In this document: one piece after another, positions 58,041 through 64,000 of the stretch
Layout: each line of letters begins with the position of its first letter
Numbering within the stretch: position 1 is the first letter of the stretch
Position numbers and translations under genes: made by a program
The notes under the pieces: model-generated
Database searches by the model: none
Seen by the model: only the letters and a program-made list of their open reading frames with translations
Told to the model about the DNA's origin: nothing
Assembly: GCF_033958435.1 (NCBI RefSeq)
Contig: NC_134138.1
Location: forward strand, 182,202,798-182,266,797
Source: Carettochelys insculpta
Taxonomy: Eukaryota > Chordata > Testudines > Carettochelyidae
Length of the DNA stretch: 64,000 bases
Direction: 5' to 3'

Positions 58041-58160
58041 AGGGCTTATGCACACTGGTGCTTACTCTGATAACTTAAGCTGCTCAAGAGTGTGGAAAAG
58101 TCCTCCCCTGAGCAACATAAGTTATGCTGATGTAAGTGCCAGTGTGGGCAGCACTATGCC
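58041..58160 (+). repeat. Short repeat, inverse copy of 55876-55978
   Basis: CACACTGGTGCTTACTCTG, ATAACTTAAGCTGCTC, GTGTGGAAAAGTCCTCCCC and CATAAGTTATGCTGATGTAAG. Its ends resemble a MITE (GCACACTGGTGC left, GCCAGTGTGG right). Confidence 0.6.
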
Positions 58161-59837
58161 TATGGGCAGTGGTGCCAACAGTCTCTGTGCCTGGAAGGGG
58201 CAGGGCCAAGTGGGGAAGGGGTGGAGACTTGGATTAACTGTAGTTTACTGGTAGCTTTGCCACTTGCAAGCCATGTGGCCATCTCAGATGAGTGCCAGTC
58301 AAACTTCTTTACCTCGCCACACCTTGCTGTTACGTATTCTGTCATACATGGACTATGTGTGTATACACAAATCCAGTCAGCGCTGCTGGTAGTTATTCAT
58401 TGCTAAACTGGACTCCAGCTCACAGGATGCAATGCTTGAAAGTGACTGGGTGTATGTCATAATAGAAAGATATGGGTTGTCATGGGAACAATATTATTTT
58501 TAAAAAACTGGTTTATTGGCATATATTGTGTGGACACCTAGCTATAGCTAGCTGATTCCAGAAGTTGCAGAGTCAGAGGATAACTCTGTTTTTAATTGTT
58601 TACCCTTTAATGTTTCTTTTCTCAAGGAGCAAGAATTGAAAATGTCACTATAAGTTGTTATACAAATCTTTCTTGTGCGTTAGCGGCAATGATATTCCCA
58701 TGAGTTCAGTCATAAATAATTATATAAAAGAGGCTTTTGTAACTTACTTGGAGAATGTACCTGCCTCAACAAATGCTGATACAGCTAATAAAGCAAGAGG
58801 GTATACTGGAATTCCTCAAAAATCCCTCCAAATATTTGTTTTATTGCATTTCAGATGGATTCCTTTTAAATTTCCTTGCTTGACTGCCCAGAGCATTTTA
58901 ATCAGATGCCTCTGTAGTCCCTCAATTAATGGCTCAAACAGGAAACTCAGTCGGACCTTCCAGGTTTTAAAAAGAGAAAGAGAGAAGAAGATGACAAGCA
59001 TCTGTACAGTGTAAGTACCATTTCCTTACCTTCTTCTAGTGAAACTCCTCCAGCAAATATAGTTAGAAAAAGTAGGACAGGGCAAAGAAGCACCAGAAAA
59101 GAGAGGAAGGAAGGGAAAAAAGAATCAAAAACTGTAGGCAGTCTGAAGAAAGTACTGGCTCCCATAAGGGACAGTTACAATCAACCTCAAATGAATCTCA
59201 GAACAGGGTGACAAGTGAAATTTGCAACTCTGTGATTCATCACTCACAGGAGAGATTTAACTTAGCTCAGGAAGGATGAGCAATTCCTGCTTCTTAGTGT
59301 CTCTGACATAGCCACTTGGCCTAGTGGTGATTTGAAAGCACTCTAAGATTATGGTCTTTCACAAGTGACAGAACTTGGGGTTTAAATGCAGGCCCTTTTT
59401 TGAAAACAGCTGAGTCCTTTTTTGAGGAAGTAGATATCAAATCTTTCCTGCTGCCCCAACAGCAGGATTACAGACCTTATGCAACATATCCCACAGCTCA
59501 CCCTCAGCACCAAAAAGCAGCTCCAGGCTTCAGAAAACCAAGGGCAATTGCTATAGCATTGCTTACTACAACTACAGCTGGGAAGCATGGGCTTTCATGG
59601 TTGCAGTAGGATAAAGTGCAAAACATACAGCCATTCCTTTCAACAAAGTGATGATATTAATACAAGTAAGGGGGCTTCCCTACAAAAGATTGTCTTTCAA
59701 ATGAATCAGGTTTTGGTGCTAACCTAGCAAAACACCACTTCTATTCCACTTTTAAAAGCCAAATTGAAAGTAGTGTTTATATTTGATTTAAAGGTGAAGT
59801 GCTGGTTAATGAAGACAAATTTGCTCACGCCCTAAAT

Positions 59838-60163
59838 CGGGTTGAACCTCTCTAATCCAGATTTGTCTCACCTGGAAACATCCATAATCCAACATGATTT
59901 TAGTTAGCTGGGTGACCACTTATCACAGATGTGGCCAAGTTTCCTGTGGTCCCATGAAATTTGTTTCCAGCCACCAGTCCTGGCCCCCAGTGTTTTGTGC
60001 TGTTATTTAGATGTAATTTACCCCAAATGTCTTCTAAGAGCCCAGTAAGCAGTGGAAGTGTCAGTAATGCTGCTAGTCAACACTGACCTCCTGTGGTCCA
60101 CCAAATTATCTCGTTTGGCACCAGTTAGATCCTGAGGGTGCCAGATGTGAGAGGTTCAACCTG
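59838..60163 (+). mobile_element. Mariner-like non-autonomous element, second copy
   Basis: The left CGGGTTGAACCTCTCTAATCC and reversed right CAGGTTGAACCTCTCACATC form the inverted ends. TA follows on the right (60164-60165). The left TA is not clean. The interior matches 11308-11616 (AGCAGTGGAAGTGTCAGTAATGC, TTGGCACCAGTTAGATCC). Confidence 0.68.
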
Positions 60164-60504
60164 TACTATGAGGAGATGAAAGCTACCCTCTACTCCAGAT
60201 TATTTCAGTGGAAGTTGGAAGAGCTGAGTGCCTTGGAGGATCTGTCTGAAACAGAACCTCTAGGCTGACTTCAACAGCTGAATCCTCATCTGTTAAAAAT
60301 GAACACTGTTCCGCTGGTATCAGTGGGGCTGGCTCTGATGCTGATCAATATGAGCTGAAGATCTGGCCTGAAAACTTCAAATACATGCAACTTAAACCAA
60401 AATATTGAAAAATATTTTCGTCTTTTATATATATGCCAAGACCAGATATCAAGGCTCTGCTTTTCCTTTGCAGGGGTTATAGGTGTTGTAAATATCTAGA
60501 GTAG

Positions 60505-60668
60505 AATATGTGAGCTTGGGAAGGTTATTAATATGTCGGTACCTTCATTTATCTGGCCATAAAAGGGCTACAGCAATGCTTACCAAGCTTGCAGAGGTGC
60601 TGTGAGATGTAATATTTGTGAACGGCTTTGAGATCCTGGGATAATAGATTCTATACAGTGTAATTATA
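60505..60668 (+). repeat. MIR-like SINE remnant
   Basis: GTACCTTCATTTATCTGGCC, CAGAGGTGCTGTGAGATGTAATA and GGCTTTGAGATCCTGGGATAATAG keep the order of an amniote MIR/CORE SINE 3' half (ending ...GCTTTGAGATCCTC...). Confidence 0.55.
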
Positions 60669-63130
60669 ACCAGTTCTAATGAAGCATGTGGCAATATTGA
60701 TCACTTCTAGTGCTGAATTAATATGAGCTTCCTTTCTCTCTGACTTTTTTTTAAAAAGCAAGGTAGAGTTCCCTCTGTTATGTGTGCAGTTTGCTTATTA
60801 CAAACCTCCTTTCAGTTTTCAAATGTTTCCATTTTAGGTCATCTTTTTGTTATCTTTCTCTTAGCCTTTTTTTGTCCAAATGTGCCAGTCTTCTCCAATT
60901 CCATAAACTCCACACCTTACCTATTAATTTCTTCTGTGAAACTTGTCCACCCACTTTCAGAAACTCCCAGCACTTTGTGTGACGTACATTGTATCCCCCT
61001 TGTCTAGAACAGCCGTTATATCTGTGAAGAATGCCACAAAGCCAGTGAGGCATGATGACCTTCCTTTCCTGAGACCATATTGGCTGTTTTCAGACAATCT
61101 GTGCTTTTCCAAATGTTCTCCCATTTGACTCTTAAAATAATTTCAAAGGCTTTTGCTCACAACTCATGTCAAACTGACTTCTGTGTAGCTTCCTAGTATG
61201 TCCCAGACAGGGTCTCTTTTAAAGCACTGTCGTTATGTATTAGTCATCCCTTTTCCTAGGAGACCTCTTTTGCTTTCAATAAACTTGTGAAAATATCCAC
61301 CAAAGCTTCATTACTTCTTACAGCCTTTACGTTTAGTGCTCTATGAGGTTTGTTGGATAGATGACCTAGTGCTTGCTCCATTGTAAGCCTCTGGGCAAAT
61401 TTCTGATCTCAGTTACGATCATATAAGTACAAAGCAACTCCACTGCCATCAGAGAAACTATACTAAACTTATTGAGATCAGATTCTGGCCATCTCATGCA
61501 GCACAGCAGAATTTTGGAGGTTGTGTGTAGCAGCAGCCAAGGGAGGGCCTCTGCTGTATGATACAAACCTTTTGTAACCTCTATCTATATTACGTGACTG
61601 GTACCAGGAAAGCGGTCCATTTTTATCAACACTCTAATTTCACACCTGTATTACTTCACCTACCACGCTTATTAATATGACATCTTCTGCCTTTATTATT
61701 AATATCCCAGACAACCTTAATTCTGCCCTGTGCTGGCACTATAAACTGGGCAAAGGAATAGGAAGGGTGGTGGCGGTGGAACTGCATGTGTTTTTGTATG
61801 TTGCCATTACATGGCTGAGGCAGAAACTATGATAAAAGAGTTTTTATACCTTCATTGCTAAAGATGAATAAAATAATGCCTGTTGATGCTTTGTCTCATT
61901 CCGTCAAAGGAATGCCAACATATTTCCTTGAGTAATACATTCTCAGAGCTGAGATCTGAAACTCACTGCATACTAGCAGACCCTCAGTGAAATCGTTGGG
62001 TCTTTGTGAAATCTGGGCCTTCGCTAGACCACAAGGTTCCATCACATACATTAATTGCTGGGCACCTGGGCAAGCTCGGGGGCAGCTCTGAGCTCCCCAG
62101 AATGGTGGGGGCTACAGTCACAAAGGCGGAGCTGAGGGCAGTCAGCCCTCAGTGCTTCTGGCACTGCCCCCCACCCCAGCCCTGAGCACAGCCCGGAACA
62201 CACCACCTGGCTCTCTTGCTGAAATTTAATGGGCCTGGGCTCTGGCAGCCGCCACTCTGTAGTAGCAGTGGGAGTGGCCAGGAGCCCAGACCCTTTTGAA
62301 CTGCTGGGCCCCAGGGCAATTGCCCCCTTTGCTTCCAGCCCACCCCATTAGCAGGTCTGCACATATTATTTTGGAAGGGATTTTTGTTTTTTTCTTAATT
62401 TTTTATATTTGGTTTACTTTTTTTCAATGATAAGCCCAATTGTCCAATTTGCCAGCTCTTCTGCTCTTCCTTTATATTTTGAATATCTTTTCATATGTCT
62501 TTGTAGAATATGTTTGCCTTTTATGGCTTCTGTTGTCCTCATTCAAATGCAAGCCCTTTTTTTCAATAACACACTTTTCATTTTAGCTGATTTCCAGTGA
62601 CTCCAGTGCCTAACTGGTGAAATTCTCTTTTCATTTACTCATGCATGAAACCAGAATAACTAAACTAAAATCCATGCAATCACTCCCTTTTAACAGAGGT
62701 ATAACAGCCAAATTTGGCCTAGTTTCTCTTGTTAAACACATATCCAGAACTCCTTACTGGTATTGCTGTGTATACATCATTCATTTGCTGCATTCACTGA
62801 GCTGCACAGAGAAATTAGTTGGAAATCTGAGTTTACATTGCGGTTTCATTAGAAGAACCTACTTTATAATAAAACATTTCTGAGTTTGCTTGCTGTTCTT
62901 TCTCAAAATCTTGCCAGTCTTGTCAGATCATCCATTATCTATTTCTTTCTGAGAGTGAAAGTTTGTAGTCCTAGAGGATGTATAGTTGCTATTCCTTGTT
63001 CCATCATCGTAGGAACTGAGCTCCATCAACTATATGAACTAGTTTGCTAGTCTGTAAAGTGCTACATTTCTGCTGCTTTGTTTTCTTGGTCAAATAAAAC
63101 CTTTTTTAATTTGCCCAGTTTGGAAAAATG
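60669..63130. other. Non-coding stretch with repeat-like patch
   Basis: No gene. A GC-rich patch at 62040-62350 (including CCCCAGGGCAATTGCCCC) looks like part of a MITE I cannot delimit. 63040-63085 may be an inverse fragment of the repeat at 16853. Confidence 0.45.
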
Positions 63131-64000
63131 ATATAAAACTAAAGGGGGTGTATGGGGTGTCCAGGGAGGGGTGGCACCTCTGGTGTGGGGACTTGTCGTG
63201 TCTCTTCATGGGCAGTTTGTGCACCTTTGGTCCCCACCTGCCACCCAGTTCTCACCTGTGGCTCCAAGAAGCTGTAGCACGCAGCGGCCACACCCTGATA
63301 AACCGCTTCGACAGGTGGGCTAAACCAGGCAAAGGTAGCTGGCAGTTCTGAAACCTGCGGTGAGATAGGGAATTGCCTGTCCGAGCATGCAAAGTCGGCC
63401 CCGGAGGATTGGACGGACGAGATCAACAGCAAGATCCAACAACCAGGAAGGTGGTTCTGCAACACTCTGTGGAGAGTGAAGGGCAGGACAAGGCACCAAA
63501 GATGGCATAGCCGTCCACTGCAGCCTTGGAAGTCCCAGCCGTGACGACCTTTCGTACCACTGGGACCAGGCTTCTGAGGTCGAGAGAGTGGAACTGCCCC
63601 TGTGCAATGGCTTTTCCACTTTAAACATTCTCCCATAAGGGTTCTTTGCATATTCACATCATTTCTGTCTACCTAAAAGTCCTACAGCGATGGTGGAGGG
63701 GTGAAATGACAGGTGGAGGTGACCACTGGGAGTCGTAGCTCCAAACCTGCATGTAGGCGACCTGTGGACTTTGGTTGCTCAACCCTGAACCCAGGACAAC
63801 AGAGGAGTTCGGCAGCATCCCAGGCGACTGAGCAGGCCTTTATTGGAACAGCACTGCTCATCCTCAAAGTGAGGGAGGGGACTGGAAAAGGTGTCCCAAA
63901 AATTGCTTGTCACAACCAAAATGGCCAGCATGCCACAGCTGGCAGTTTTACCCTCACAGCGGTCGAAAAACAGTGAAAAGAAAGTTGATATTTGCAGCAT
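63131..64000 (-). other. GC-richer segment with long minus-strand frame, unassigned
   Basis: A 172-codon minus-strand frame (63139-63657) and a 102-codon frame in another register (63320-63628) overlap. Neither has a domain I recognise. Phrases such as GAGTTCGGCAGCATCCCAG and GGGCAGGACAAGGCACC, read on the plus strand, feel like a repeated retroelement 5' region, but I have no second copy in the window. The block runs off the right edge. I make no functional call. Confidence 0.3.

Larger units (their letters stand above)
54456..59837. other. Mostly non-coding, no gene seen
   Basis: AT-rich, with small repeat pieces at 55876-55978 and 58041-58160. The longest frame (56515-56883 minus, 122 codons) has no recognisable domain and lies in unremarkable AT-rich sequence. 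Confidence 0.5.

Noticed and set aside
1..64000. CRISPR array, operons or other prokaryotic features
   Set aside because: There are no regularly spaced direct repeats of the right size and no dense coding. The window has introns, CR1, SINE and Harbinger elements, so it is vertebrate.

Overview
The window reads as intergenic or intronic DNA from a vertebrate, most likely a cryptodire turtle. I found no exon of an ordinary host gene that I could defend. The clade call rests on the repeats. There are CR1 retrotransposons ending in short direct octamer-like tails, and a tRNA-derived SINE whose 3' tail matches the CR1 tail at 39660-39740, an arrangement I associate with the tortoise/turtle Pol III SINE. 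There is also a dense population of short DNA transposons ending in GGCTRYGTCTACAC. Most of the sequence is AT-rich, non-coding, and interrupted by GC- and CpG-rich transposon islands.

The centrepiece is 24846-29457, a 4.6 kb PIF/Harbinger DNA transposon that looks complete. It has terminal inverted repeats (28 of 36 bases match), a 3-bp target duplication (AAT), and two convergent two-exon genes. The plus-strand gene encodes a Myb/SANT-like (MSANTD/trihelix type) DNA-binding protein of 399 residues. The minus-strand gene encodes a HARBI1-like DDE transposase of 413 residues with D200, D288 and E324 in place. Both reading frames are open and both introns join in phase. Five short relatives of about 700 bp (3038-3747, 12169-12879, 32522-33231, 35593-36292, 51999-52702) share its two ends, lack its genes, and each has a clean 3-bp target duplication. 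A second, older Harbinger family is present as a dead copy at 40831-43265, and its left end recurs at 30663-30975.

Other DNA elements include a 1 kb Harbinger-like element (5215-6214), a hAT-like element nested in another hAT-like element (8725-9891), and two mariner-like elements (11308-11616, 59838-60163). There are also several 240-440 bp MITEs, two of them almost back to back at 53333-54181. Retroelements include a decayed CR1 (37485-39745) and a striking nest where a fairly young CR1 (47831-50415) sits inside an older CR1 (47493-47830 plus 50421-50971). The older reading frame becomes continuous again when the insert is removed. Older fragments include MIR/CORE-like SINE pieces, CR1 tails, and short palindromic repeats.

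Functionally, the autonomous Harbinger carries what this superfamily normally needs to move itself and relatives with matching ends: a transposase and a Myb-like partner. The CR1 carries a reverse transcriptase of the kind that could mobilise the tail-sharing SINE. Names of repeat families come from my own recognition of motifs, not from a database search.
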